A stretch of 64,000 bases of DNA. It comes from Nectonema munidae (lineage: Eukaryota > Nematomorpha > Nectonematoida > Nectonematidae). The notes beneath the pieces were generated by a model. It saw nothing but the letters and a program-made list of their open reading frames with translations, was not told the DNA's origin and made no database searches. Positions within the stretch are counted from its first letter, which is position 1; each line of letters opens with the position of its first letter. Below are positions 34,459-45,049 of this stretch, one piece after another. The stretch spans positions 1,240,001 to 1,304,000 of the forward strand of contig JAUIRK010001052.1 of NCBI GenBank assembly GCA_030549495.1, read 5' to 3'. A program made the translations under genes and the position numbers.

Positions 34459-36485
34459 CAGGGGTTCCCAACCCTGGGGTCCCGACCCCACTTGAGGTCG
34501 CAAAGACATTATAAATGATAATGATTTATAAGGGATTTGGCTGATTTCAATGGATTAAGCCTGAGGGGCTAATTCTAAAAAAACAAAGGATAGAATATAT
34601 GTTAGGTCAAACTGAACTATTTTCCTTTTTTAATGCCTTGATTAACTGGGAAAATCAATTGTACAGTAGATTGATGTCCTTCGTCTTTCTCAGGACCTTT
34701 TTAATCCTAGGATTAACTTATGGGGATCACGGGTTCTTAGCCATTTATACCTGTATCCATTGTACTTCGGGTATATATATGTCTGTCTCGGATCATTTGT
34801 TTCAATTAAGATTTGCATCTAGCATCTCTGCGTGTCATTGTGCTACCAGTCTGTTTGAGCCAACACTGAATTTGTATTTGGAAAGTTGTAAATATGAAGT
34901 GTTGTAATATTTGAAAATTTGATTTGCCTCTTGTAATTTAATAGTTAGTATTTCAAGGACTAATTTTGTTTTGGTGCAATTTTTTTCTTTTTATTGTGGG
35001 TGTCGTCTCTGTGTGTAATAGAATGTTGTCTGATGTTTGAATTTTCTATTAACTACGTTCAAGATAATGATATTCCCTGAATGTTAATGATAATTTCACT
35101 GCAAATTACCAACTTTAGTATCAAATATACCGAAAATATTGATGTTTACAAACCAACAGTAAGCTGCAGAAAGACATGATAATAAATGAGTTGTTGGTGA
35201 ATAATTAAAATTCAGATAAATGAAAAAATAGGATAATTTCTTAGAACATGGACTAAGTGGGAAAATGTTGGCGGCATATGTACTGATGGTGCACCGTCTA
35301 TTCTAGGCTGTAGATCTGAGTTTCAACAGATAGTAAATAATGTTTCTCCACAAGCTGTTGGAGTTCATTGCATTATAAATCGTCAAGTATTAGCTCGAAC
35401 TACACTGACAACAGATTTGACAACTGTTATGCAATCAGTTATTAAAACAGTTAACTTCATAAAGTCAAATGCATTGAACAATCGCTTGTTCGCTAAACTG
35501 TGCCAAGAAATAGATTCCAAGCATGAAGTTCTTCTATTGCACACTGAGATAAGGTGGCTGTCAAAAGGAAAATTATGGAAGAGATTTTGAGTTGAATGCT
35601 GAGGTGAGGGAATTCCTATCTCAGCAAGGAAGAACAGAACTTTCAAATTTCCTTGATAGATTTCTTCACAATTCTGAATTCCCTTAATCTTTCACTTCAG
35701 GGAGAGAGTTCCAACAATTGATTTTGCACAAAAACGAAATGTTCCAAATGAAGCTGGATCTTTGGCTGTCAAAGATTAAAAAAAGAGAAATGTTTACATG
35801 TTTCCCACATTAAATACATTTGTTGAACAAAATGAGACTGATGTTCCATTCAACAACAGTTTTCAAAGTTTGCTGATCCAACACTTAGAGAATTTAAGAG
35901 GAGTTTAGTCGATATTTCCAGAAAAGCCTCAGTTATCCCATAGCTTACTTAGAGAACCATTTGCTTCAAAAATTGAAGATGTTGCTGAAATATATCAAGA
36001 GGAATTTTGGATCAAGCAATTACTTCGATATCCAAATTTGGCTGAAGGTATCCTGAGAATTCTCATGCCTTTTCCTTATTAATATATGTGTGAAGTGACC
36101 TTTTCATGTTTACTACTTATAAAATCGAAGCTAAGAAATAAACTCCATGCTGAAGATGACCTATGTTGTGCTGTATCCAAAACAACATCACGGATTGAGA
36201 GGTTGGTGATAGAAAAACAGTACTAAAATAACATTAAGAACATTATTGTTTATTAAGGTTTGTATTACTCGCATCAGTAACATCAAATTATATTATTTTG
36301 AGCTAATTATATTGTATATAAATGTATATTTTCGTTCTTGCTATAATAAAATAAGTTACTACAGTTATGTATCATTCTTAAGTTTACCTTAATCAATGAA
36401 TATAGCCTTGATCTTTGGGTGGGGTCGCAGAAAGTCTGGTGAGGCTTAAATGGGGTCGCCACTGGACAAAGGTTGGAGACCACTT
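34459..36485 (+). mobile_element. hAT transposon with SPIN-like termini
   Basis: Left end CAGGGGTTCCCAACCCTGG with GTCCCGACCCC pairs with the right end, whose complement reads AAGTGGTCTCCAACC and GTGGCGACCCC. These resemble SPIN/Charlie-group hAT ends (CAG-x-GGTTCTCAACC, GGGTCGCGACCCC). A decayed transposase lies inside in the same orientation. Eight-base flanking duplications could not be matched by eye. Confidence 0.75.
35272..36225 (+). pseudogene. hAT transposase (ZBED5/SCAND3-like)
   Basis: The first frame reads GGICTDGAPSILGCRSEFQQ, then VGVHCIINRQVLARTTL, NFIKSNALNNRLFAKLC and LLLHTEIRWLSKGK. These are the catalytic-domain motifs C-T-D-G-A-P-(A/S)-M-x-G and T-E-(V/I)-R-W-L-S of the hAT group domesticated as ZBED5/SCAND3-like genes. 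After several breaks the C-terminus gives FWIKQLLRYPNLAEGILRIL, then CEVTFSCLLLIKSKLRNKL (dimerisation region). Multiple stops show it is dead. The N-terminal BED finger was not recognised. Confidence 0.8.
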
Positions 36486-36878
36486 AGAAGATATGACGTA
36501 GAGCCAATAAGGAATTTGTAGCCAAAAAGAATGAAATATTTAGAGTGAATTAAACACCTAAAGTTGGTTTATTAAATAAATTAAGAAAATAATTACAAGA
36601 GAAATACTGCAAGTAGAATTTATTTTGAAGTGTATATATATGTGACATCAGGAGCGCACATCATCAAAATTATTGGGGGCGAAATTTTTTTATTGCAATT
36701 TTCAAAATTAGTGGTCTGGAAATACCACGGGAGACCAAATATTCAAGCAATCCTTTAAAATATAGTGTATTCGTCCTAAATTTATAAGACTACTTTATAT
36801 TTTTTTTTACAAAATTAGTGAATTTAAATACTATACTTCCAGGGAAAATATTTTAATTAAATTTTCATATCAAATATA

Positions 36879-37432
36879 GTGCGCAGAAAAAATGCCCCCA
36901 ATTAAAAAGTAGGAAAAAATGCCCCCAGTAAAAATGCCCCAATTTAAAATTAGGAAAAAATGCCCCAACACAAAAAATTTCAAAAAAGTATCAATTAAAA
37001 TTTTTAAAAAAGATGTCAAATAAAGATTTTTTGTAAAAAAAAAAAGTTAACTTTTCATCTAAAACATTTAAAATTTAATTAAAGTAAACTAAAAAACTCA
37101 GCATACAACAATTTTTTAAATACAAAAATTTTTTTATAAAATAGCAAATATTTTTGGACTTTGTGTGTATCAGAACACTTTCTAAATATAATTTGTATTT
37201 TAACTGATTTTAAGAACACATTCCCACAAATCTACACCTTTGCTATTGTTTTCAAGAACTTTATAAAGAAAAAACCCTATAGATTAAGAAATTTTAGAAA
37301 TTTAGCCTTTCAAAACGGTACCAAATAAAAATATTTATATAATTAAAAAAATCCTGAAAATCAAAAATTAGGGGCATTTTTTCCTACTTTTTAATCGGGG
37401 CATTTATTTCGGGGGCATTTTTACATACAACC
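36879..37432. mobile_element. MITE with ATGCCCC inverted termini
   Basis: Left side carries AAAAAATGCCCCCAATTAAA, AAGTAGGAAAAAATGCCCCC and AAAAATGCCCC. The right side carries the inverted GGGGCATTTTTTCCTACTTT, then TTAATCGGGGCATTT and GGGGGCATTTTTAC. Flanks ATCAAATATA (36869-36878) and ATCGAATATA (37433-37442) agree at 9 of 10 bases, a likely target duplication. No coding inside about 550 bp. A 9-10 bp duplication suggests a Mutator-like origin, but the family is not recognised. Confidence 0.7.
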
Positions 37433-37851
37433 ATCGAATATACACTAGTTTAAAAAAATCCAAAAATGTTAGGGGGTGGAATAGGCTTTTCATTTGAAAA
37501 ATGAAGTAGTCTACCAGGCACATTGTTTATATGAAAAAATGTGATTGATTCAGGAGCAAGGGTATAAAACGAAGTTATAATTGTGCAAACAAAAATTAAA
37601 CAAAAAATTAAGATCGCATTATTTCATTTTACTCAGCATCATTCAAAAATAGTTTAAAAGCTAAATTGATACAAGCTACAAAAATCTACAAAAAGTAAAA
37701 TAACTGTTAACATTTTGCAATGATTTGCCTTTTATAATAAATTTTAAGGAAAAAAAGTCTATCAGAAAAAGTTATATAGCTTCAACAAAAACTAAAAAAT
37801 TTTAGAGCATAACTTAAGTTTTTTGAAAACTAATTTGATGTTCCCCTACAG

Positions 37852-38945
37852 CAGTGGTTCCCAACCTTTTTCAGCTTGTTACCCAATTTAGCATGCCACA
37901 TTAAGCATGTTGCCCCTTTCACAAAATGTTGTCAACATTGATATATATGGCTAAACTAAAACACTATAGATAATTTCTTTTATTTATTGTATTAGTACAT
38001 TTTGCATCTCTAATGACTTACCAAAGATGTCAAGAGCACCAGTGAGATGGTTGGAGTTGCATATTTGAAGCTAGTTGAGGAATTCTTGGCTTCGTGGTTG
38101 AAAGTGCCAGCCTGGCATCGTTTGCAATATTCAAACGAGTCCTCTTTTTTGTTTTCATGCCCAGCACAGTTGAGAACCCCTTCTCGCACAGATACGTTGT
38201 TGAGAATGATACCAACAACTTCAAGGCTCTCTTGGACAGAGTTTGCGAGTCGGCATGGCAGCTAACACAAGTTCACTGATTCAAGCACACACGCATACAT
38301 TCGCCAGGCTGCATGTATCATGCTGTCAGCACAAGAGCATCTTGTAGCGCGAGACTACAGTGAACGTACGCAGCCTCGCATACTTCGCTAATGCTAGCAA
38401 AAGCATTGAAAACATAAGAACCACGCATACATTATATACAAAATTAATAACACAAACTCACAGTAACAGTGGGTAAATACTAAGTATATACTGCACAGGG
38501 CAGTACACATACATACCAGCTTATGTCTACCTCGGCTGATGCGCACGGAGAAGCTGGCAGTGTGGAATATAGGCAGACTCGGGCAGTGAGTGACGTGTAC
38601 TGGACTTGTCGAAGAGTCATCGGGGTTACTGAGTGACGTGTCCTGAAGCATACTTGTGAAAATACTTTTCGGCTACCACACAGCTATATATTTCTTCTTT
38701 TCTAATACTGTATATATATTAGTTTTTTATATTTATTGTTATTTGGTTTAGCTTTGTTACTTATAGTAGGTTTAATTTACAACTTAAAATACTAAGACTA
38801 AGTTAACATTAATCCTAATACAAGGTACCGCAATGCTTTCTTGATTTTCAGAATTCTTAACATTTTTCTGTCACCCCTCCATTACCCCCGAAAAATTGCT
38901 AAATTACCCCCGGGGGGTAATTTACCCCCAGGTTGGGAACCAATG
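37852..38945 (-). mobile_element. hAT element, deleted, with intact target duplication
   Basis: Ends CAGTGGTTCCCAACCT (left) and the complement CATTGGTTCCCAACCT (right) differ by one base. The 8-bp duplication CCCTACAG is perfect at 37844-37851 and 38946-38953, diagnostic of hAT. At 1094 bp it keeps only a C-terminal transposase scrap, so it is non-autonomous. Its right subterminal region has several TTACCCCC repeats. The ends resemble those of the element at 34459-36485. Confidence 0.9.
38030..38224 (-). pseudogene. hAT transposase C-terminal fragment
   Basis: Reads MKLLVSFSTTYLCEKGFSTV, LGMKTKKRTRLNI, DARLALSTTKPRI. This is the dimerisation end of Charlie/ZBED5-group hAT transposases (S-x-x-Y-L-C-E-x-G-F-S, K-x-K-x-R-x-R-L). 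The frame is open for 64 codons, then ends. The catalytic domain is absent. Confidence 0.85.
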
Positions 38946-38964
38946 CCCTACAGCATACTCTATC

Positions 38965-39112
38965 GGTGGCATGGCAGGTTGGTTGAGATGATGGACATAG
39001 CACGGAAGCCTCTGGATTCGATTCCTCATCGATACGAATTTGTTCATAATTTGACATAAGCGGTACATCAGTGGTTGGTCAATGAATATACATCCGCTGC
39101 ACCTTACCTTTT
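38965..39112 (+). repeat. tRNA-derived SINE, family A, copy 4
   Basis: Head GGTGGCATGGCAGGTTGG, B box GGATTCGATTCC and the CATAAGCGGTACATCAGTGG block match the other copies. The tail has CTGCACCTTACCTTT, slightly diverged. It sits 12 bp after the hAT target duplication at 38946-38953. Confidence 0.85.
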
Positions 39113-39326
39113 ACTCAAAATTGAAAAATTTGCTACATAATTAACATAAGAGAGAAAGGAAACAAAATAAACTAATAAAGCAATTTTCACTATTTTAAAA
39201 TGGAACCGTCTGTTCTCAGAATAATTTCAAAATAATAGGAGGCATAAAGAATTAGAGTTTATTTGATATTTTAAAGTTTTTATAAGCAGCAAAAGCCAAA
39301 CGTTTAAGTAATTAAAAAATTATAAC

Positions 39327-39688
39327 GGTCGACAGACATTTCGCCCCATAGACAATTTGCCCCTTGACAAATTCTCTTATAGGCTATTAGTTACATCCAT
39401 CTTTGCTTATTATATGTGTAAAATTATTAAAAAATTTTATATTCTTGTTTATTTTATCTCTATTAAATTATTTCTAATTAATCAATTTATCTCTTAATTT
39501 TTTAGAATTGTCCATGAGACAAAATGTCTTATGAAAATAACGGGGCGAATTGTCCATGAAACAAAATGTCTTATCAAAATAATGGGGCGAATTGTCCATG
39601 GAACGAACTGTCTTATTAAAATAATGGGGCGAATTGTCCATGGGGCGAACTGTCTTATGAAAATAATGGGGCGAAATGTCCGAGGACC
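39327..39688. mobile_element. MITE with internal 42-bp minisatellite
   Basis: Left end GGTCGACAGACATTTCGCCC and the complement of the right end GGTCCTCGGACATTTCGCCC match at 20 of 23 bases. The right half is filled by four 42-bp repeats that themselves contain GGGGCGAATTGTCC, the same motif as the ends. No transposase. Superfamily not assigned. Confidence 0.65.
39507..39680 (+). repeat. 42-bp minisatellite, about 4 copies
   Basis: Each unit has ATTGTCCATG, then ACAAAATGTCTTAT or GAACTGTCTTAT, then AAAATAATGGGGCGA. The period of 42 is a multiple of three, so the minus strand shows a 14-residue repeat (MDNSPHYFNKTV-like). I take that as a by-product, not a protein. Confidence 0.85.
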
Positions 39689-40734
39689 AAACTAACATAA
39701 ATCATAATCAAAGTATACGAGAAAAGAAAATCATTGCGTTCTTTTTGAATATTTCTGTCTACAAATAAAATTCTGATAGCTGTCATAAATAGATCAAGTA
39801 CATTTCTAACAACTGAAACATTTTGTTTCGATATTAATTTTTATTATAATAATAATCAACAAATTTTCTTAAAAAAAAGTGATTTGATTATGTACAGTGT
39901 TACTTATAAAATTTAACAATCTTTTAATTTCGAAATGGGCTGTCATATTTAAATTATTTTTTGTCAGGTTTGACTAATTTTCATAAAAAAAAGGAATATC
40001 ATCAGTAAACACAATGTAATTATAAAACGAACTTTAGTTTTGCCACAAATTTTATTTCTAACTGCGAAGTATACTTTGATAATTTCTTTACCAGTGTAAA
40101 CATTCTTTCAAAATTATCAAAAAAAAACAAATCAAAACAACAGGAACTTTGCGAGTAAACAGATTTTACACAGGTATTTTGCCATCATCAAAACATCTGC
40201 AAAAATCTTTACAAAGAAGTCATCACGTTTATAGTTTTGATAAGAAAAGCGAAGTTTTGGTATAAAATGGCTAGATAGCAAAGTAGTAACAATCGGTGAA
40301 AACTTTTCCTTGATTGAACCTCAAACAAAACGAGATTTTCCCAGGCTTTGACATATTACTCTTTCTATACCTAAACTAATTTAGAAAATTAATTTATATA
40401 TGGGAGGAGTCGATCTTTTGGACAAAGGAGTTGCTCTCTAGCGAATCAAAATAAAATTAAAAAAATGGGGCTTTTCACTTTTCACGCAATTTTTAGATGT
40501 TTAAATTTATATTACCTGGAGAATTTACCAAAAATTAAATCCTGATAAGAAAATATCAGGATTTAGATGTGAGAAGAAAAATAGTTATTGCATACTTGAC
40601 GCCTTCAAATATAACGACTGGTCCAAAAAATTCTAAGATTGTTAGAGGCAGAAACAATAAGTCAGAAATTTATTTTATTTTTTGGATAAAGTAATTCCTA
40701 AAATAGTTCAGATATTACAAACCAAATCTTTGAA

Positions 40735-40801
40735 TATTCTTAGTACCAATTTGAATTAGCCTAGTGCCAATTTGAACTTGAAAAAGTTAGTAGCACGCAA
40801 G
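40735..40801 (+). repeat. Inverted repeat, left arm
   Basis: ATTCTTAGTACCAATTTGAA, then TAGTGCCAATTTGAACTTG and GTTAGTAGCACGCAAGC pair with the inverted sequence at 43247-43320. The arms contain two tandem 21-bp units (TTCAAATTGG plus YAYTAAG in the other strand). Arms are about 2.45 kb apart and may be ends of an unclassified element. Confidence 0.7.
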
Positions 40802-40898
40802 CACCATTCTTATAACCTGTGTTGGAAAGAGTTATATCAAAAGATTTCAGCAAAGTAAGCAATGAAATCTGTGCTGGTGGACACTAATAAAAAGTAAT

Positions 40899-41003
40899 CC
40901 AACACAACCAATTTGTGACGGCTGTAAAAAAAGACAAAAAATATGTGGCAAATGTAATGTGCCTCTTTATGAAATTTGTTTTGAAAAATATATAATTGAT
41001 TAA
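40899..41003 (+). pseudogene. piggyBac-type C-terminal cysteine-rich domain
   Basis: Reads PTQPICDGCKKRQKICGKCN, VPLYEICFEKYIID, stop. The C-x2-C...C-x2-C...C-F-x-x-Y spacing with N-V-P-L matches the zinc-binding cysteine-rich domain that closes piggyBac transposases. The upstream catalytic region was not recognised, so only this tail survives. Confidence 0.6.
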
Positions 41004-41067
41004 ATAAATATTCATTTTTTTACTTTTTCAAAACAAACTAAACTATTAAAAAATATTTATAGCTTAT

Positions 41068-41110
41068 AACTTAGGGAATGGAATAGCTAATTTATTCCAT
41101 TCCCTAAGTT
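41068..41110. repeat. Hairpin with perfect 18-bp arms
   Basis: AACTTAGGGAATGGAATA (41068-41085) and TATTCCATTCCCTAAGTT (41093-41110) pair exactly around a 7-nt loop. A third partial copy, ATTCCCTAAGTTG, follows about 30 bp later. It lies between the arms of the 40735/43320 inverted repeat. Confidence 0.85.
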
Positions 41111-42879
41111 GTAACAAAAATTAAGTTGAATTCCCTAAGTTGTTAGTTTGTAACAAATTTTCTTCAAAAAATTTTAAACATCCAATTTCTATTTAAAATG
41201 GCCAAATTTAAATTCGTGGCTTCATATGTGTCAATTCACATTTTAAGCAACAATATTTCAATTTTTAAGCATCTCAGTACGAAGTAATCAATTTATTTGA
41301 TATGAACCAGGCTTGTTGACAATTAGTAAGATGAGAGGTTGAGCAAAATCTTTTAGCGCCTTATTGCATCGGATGGCGGGGTTGTTGAATGATCTACTGT
41401 CGGATAAATGAAGCAAGACTGTATTACCAATGAGTCTTCTAATACAACCCATTATTTTGTTCCCTAAAGTACAAGAGATCATTTTTAGTCATGATATAAA
41501 ACCTTCACTTAGTTAGAGTATAGCATATCTAGAGATAGAAAGAGCAACTGTGATCAGCAGTAATGTCTATATGGTTTAAGTTTTTAATCTATTTTTAAAT
41601 CTTAAAATTTAGTGATATAATATACGTAATCATAAAATGATCAGAATTTAGGAGGGATCTACCAAAATGGCATATTGGAGATAGATCTATCAAAATGGTA
41701 TATTGGAAATAGTTGATAGGTGTTACTGTAAATCTTTAATAGGCATAACAAAGAAATTATTTAAAATAGGATACATCAACTTAACTGATTATAATAATAT
41801 GTATAACAAAGAAATGGTATAAAATTGAGGGAGGCATCATTCATTTCATCAATAATTATCTAAATATAAAAATTATAATTAATTACCAAATTCCAGACTT
41901 CATTAACAAAATAATAAATATGACCGTGAATTGATTGAAATGATAAAACTGTTATAAAATTGCCTAAATAATCATTGACTGATAAAAAGCAGTTTTGAGA
42001 GTTGAAATTCGCATCATCCTGTATTTTACCATTTAAAAAAAGTGCACCACACTTTAGCCTGACATTATCCTAGTTGGATTTACCTAAGTAAACCTATTAT
42101 TCGATTTAACTTAATAAAATAAGATTGTTTGCAAAATTTCAGTAAAATTGAAAGCGTTTTTGATGTTGCTACAAATTTTATGTATATTTTATTTTTAAAA
42201 TATATTATTTGTTCATTTAACTTATAGATTCATTTAAAGTGAAACTTCCTACCAAAGGGGAAGGTGTTGTTCAACTATATATGCAAAAAGAATTTGAAGT
42301 AAAAGTAGCAGATTTGTGTGTCTACTCATACTGATGTAATTAAGCTTCGGGAAAAGGCACGTATTTCAACAATATTAAAATGGCATTTGATATAAAAGGT
42401 TATAAAAAAGAAACAATCACCTACTTTACCTTCAAAAAAGACACTTGGAAAAATGACTTTGAAAATCTGTTATACATGGGCAAAATCAAGATATAAAAAT
42501 CTGGTGCTGAAGGTGGCCCATTAAATTAGTGATAAAATAAAGAGGTCAACACTAAAATAAATAATTTACTAAGAACAAATTTTTAAAAAATGTAAATTTT
42601 CGCCCACATTCGGCTTTTTCAAACATATGCGGGAGAAAACGATGTAGGATGATCAAGATAGTAAGTTTTTGATGCTGAAAAACACAAAAAGAAATATTCC
42701 TATAGAAAAGATAGTGATAAAAAAAATAACAGCAAATTATGAACAAATAGAATTGTTTAGCTCAAGTTTGTCACTTGAATAAAGTTTAACTTTTGATTAA
42801 TATTTTCTTCCACAAAGTTAAACAAATAATGAAAATGTTAAGGTAATGTATTTTTCAATGATAAATTGATGCTAGAAAA

Positions 42880-44105
42880 TTTAGCAATAGAAAGGCTTCT
42901 GTAATTTTAATTCCAAATATTGATGCTCTTGGACAAAATCCTTAAAAATATAGTGCTAGCTATTCATAAATACTAAGAGCAAGGCAAAGAAATAGCATAA
43001 AGCTTCTTAAAGTTAGATTTGAAAATCACTTTTTAAAAATAATTTGAGAGGTAAATCTGAGATATTATTTCACATGAAATGTTGAAAGTCGGTTTCAATT
43101 TCTGTACAAAAAATACAACAGATTACCTCTTGGTATTCTTAAAATTATCATTAGAATAGGACAAAATATTGCAGATGCTGTGCATCATTTAATATAAGAG
43201 TGGAATTTATATGATAAAATAAAATATATGTGTTTTGATATAACAAGCTTGCGTGCTACTAACTTTTCAAGTTCAAATTGGCACTAAGCACATTCAAATT
43301 GGTATTAAGAATATTCAAATAATAAAATGAATTCTTATACATTTATTTTCAGCAACAGATTGCCAAATCTTTTTTTCATAAAATTTTACTTTATAACATT
43401 TTTTAAAATTCATTTTCTATTATTAAAATTTTTCAGAGCAATTGCAATTATTAGGGTCTACACTTCTAATAGCTCCAGAAACATTATTTAATTTACGAAG
43501 TCTAAGCATATATCTAGCCAATTTTAATTTACTTGGTGCCAAATATTATTAGAATCTGGATTAACTCTTATTTTTATATAAAGCAATTTAAAAGCACATG
43601 GGGCTTATAGAGCACAGTAGATGGTTTACGGCTAAAGATTTTTTCATAAGATGTTTAAAAATCAATTTTAATTGACTAAAAATACATAGACTCAAACTGC
43701 TTTCAACATCGTTGTATATCAAATATATACCATTATGAGCTATTTTTAAGAAAGCACTTAGCATTATTTCATTCAGCTTTTGTATGAAACAAAAAAAATC
43801 AAATCAAAAATGCTCTACAGAAAATTTGTTAAATCAAGACCACAGAAAAAGGCATGGACAAACCCAGACTTATGTCAACAAAAACAGCAAGATTTTATAA
43901 ATGCAATAGAAAAAACTTTTTTTGACAAATTAGGTTTGTATTGCACTTTTTTTTAGAAAAAAAGTCTCATGAATGGAAAGATGAACAAGGTAATATAAAA
44001 TCAAAAGAAATGATTTACTGACTAAAATATAATAAATTGATAACTAATGATGAAGAACAAATTCAATATCTCCTTTGTAGATAATTATGGACCATAACTC
44101 TTAAA
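42880..44105 (+). pseudogene. Remnant of a transposase-like family with a CFDTT motif
   Basis: Frames give SVILIPNIDALGQNP, SASYS, ILRARQRNSIKLL, then IRIGQNIADAVHHLI, EWNLYDKIKYMCFDITS. After the inverted-repeat arm come HMGLIEHSRWFTAKDFFIRC and NDEEQIQYLL. I recall this order (N-T-x-R-x-x-R, D-x-K-x-x-x-M-C-F-D-T-T-S-x-N-T-G, then A-x-H-x-A-R-W-M, then N-E-E-Q-x-Q-x-L-L) from a multicopy protein family in arthropod and cnidarian genomes; I cannot name its superfamily. Numerous stops. Whether it belongs with the inverted repeat around it is uncertain. Confidence 0.5.
43247..43320 (-). repeat. Inverted repeat, right arm
   Basis: GCTTGCGTGCTACTAAC, then CAAGTTCAAATTGGCACTAA and ATTCAAATTGGTATTAAGAA mirror 40735-40801. 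It abuts the CFDITS end of the first block of the remnant transposase. Confidence 0.7.
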
Positions 44106-44329
44106 TAAAAACAATACTACAAGACTCTACAAGACAAAAAAAGTACTCAGATATAAGTAGTCATGATCGTGTTGCTAATTTTGAGAAACAAAAGTTGCTA
44201 GTTTTTAAAAAAAATCGCTAAAAACAGATAAATATTTGTTTGAAAATTAATTATATCTACATTAGCAATCTTAAAAAGAAACTTCACTAGATCAGATTGC
44301 AAATCAAAATTTTATATACTGCTACACCA

Positions 44330-44830
44330 TCAATTTTTGCAATAACTTCACGAATAATTCGTATTCATAGCAATTTTTATTTACATTTTTAAAGCCACAC
44401 ATAATTGTCAATATACTCTTCAGTGTGTTTAAATTCATTCTGTTTATCACTTTGGTTTTAACAAGTTCAGTTGACTAAACAAGTGTTCTACTTCTGCATT
44501 TGAGTATGGTAAATCAAATATTTTTTGAACTAAGTTCAGGAAAGGCGGTTATTTAAGAGTATCTTGAATTTGAAGGACTTTCCTCCAAAATTTTAAAGTG
44601 TCTGTTTTTCGTCCCATTGAACTGTATGACGTTTTTCCATCTGTCCAATTTTTCAAGATCTAGATATTTAAAATTTTTGGTAATCCACCTTATGGAGGAG
44701 AAATAACTAAATGTTGGGAAAAACAGACATCTTAAATTAAGTTAGGAAGTTCAGCTCTTAGTCTAGAATACACGGCATTGTTTATTCCAGTGATTAAAAG
44801 CATTGTCTGTTCCAATCTCAACATTTCTAA
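44330..44830 (-). pseudogene. hAT transposase C-terminal remnant
   Basis: Minus-strand frames yield VIQFNGTKNRHFKILEE, FPELSSKNI, then LVKTKVINRMNLNTLKSILT and NKNCYEYELFVKLLQ. This fits the hAT dimerisation end in which F-P-x-L-S is followed by N-A-E-V-E-R-x-F-S, then K-T-x-x-R-N-x-M and a short tail. The expected N-A-E-V-E-R segment is out of frame (ILKCRSRTLV). Dead copy, no termini seen. Confidence 0.55.
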
Positions 44831-44885
44831 CTTCAAGTCATTACTTTAAACTTGATTGCAAAATCAAATAAACTTGCCTACATGC

Positions 44886-45043
44886 TTAACCCTTTGAGGA
44901 CCAGTGGGTCACCAGTGATCCAAGAAATGAAAATCGTCTGCTTTGAATATATAAAATTCCATTGAAAAAGAAAGCAGACGAATCCTAATGGCTAATAGAA
45001 GTTTTGTGCACTAGAAAGAGCTCTTCGTCACTGATGTGGTTAA
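44886..45043 (+). mobile_element. TTAA-bounded MITE (piggyBac-like), copy 2
   Basis: Starts TTAACCCTTTGAGGACCAG at 44886 and closes in GTGGTTAA at 45043. Inside, CGTCTGCTTT and AAAGCAGACG form a stem. Aligns over about 95 bp with 2240-2380. No coding. The TTAA at both ends fits piggyBac target duplication. Confidence 0.55.
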
Positions 45044-45049
45044 ATCATA

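Noticed and set aside
34599-34907. 102-codon plus frame as a host gene
   Set aside because: Lies within the hAT element before its transposase and has no recognisable domain.
39474-39698. Repeat protein with 14-residue units
   Set aside because: Frame follows from a 42-bp minisatellite in a MITE; unit changes are not synonymous-biased and the frame has no flanking domain.
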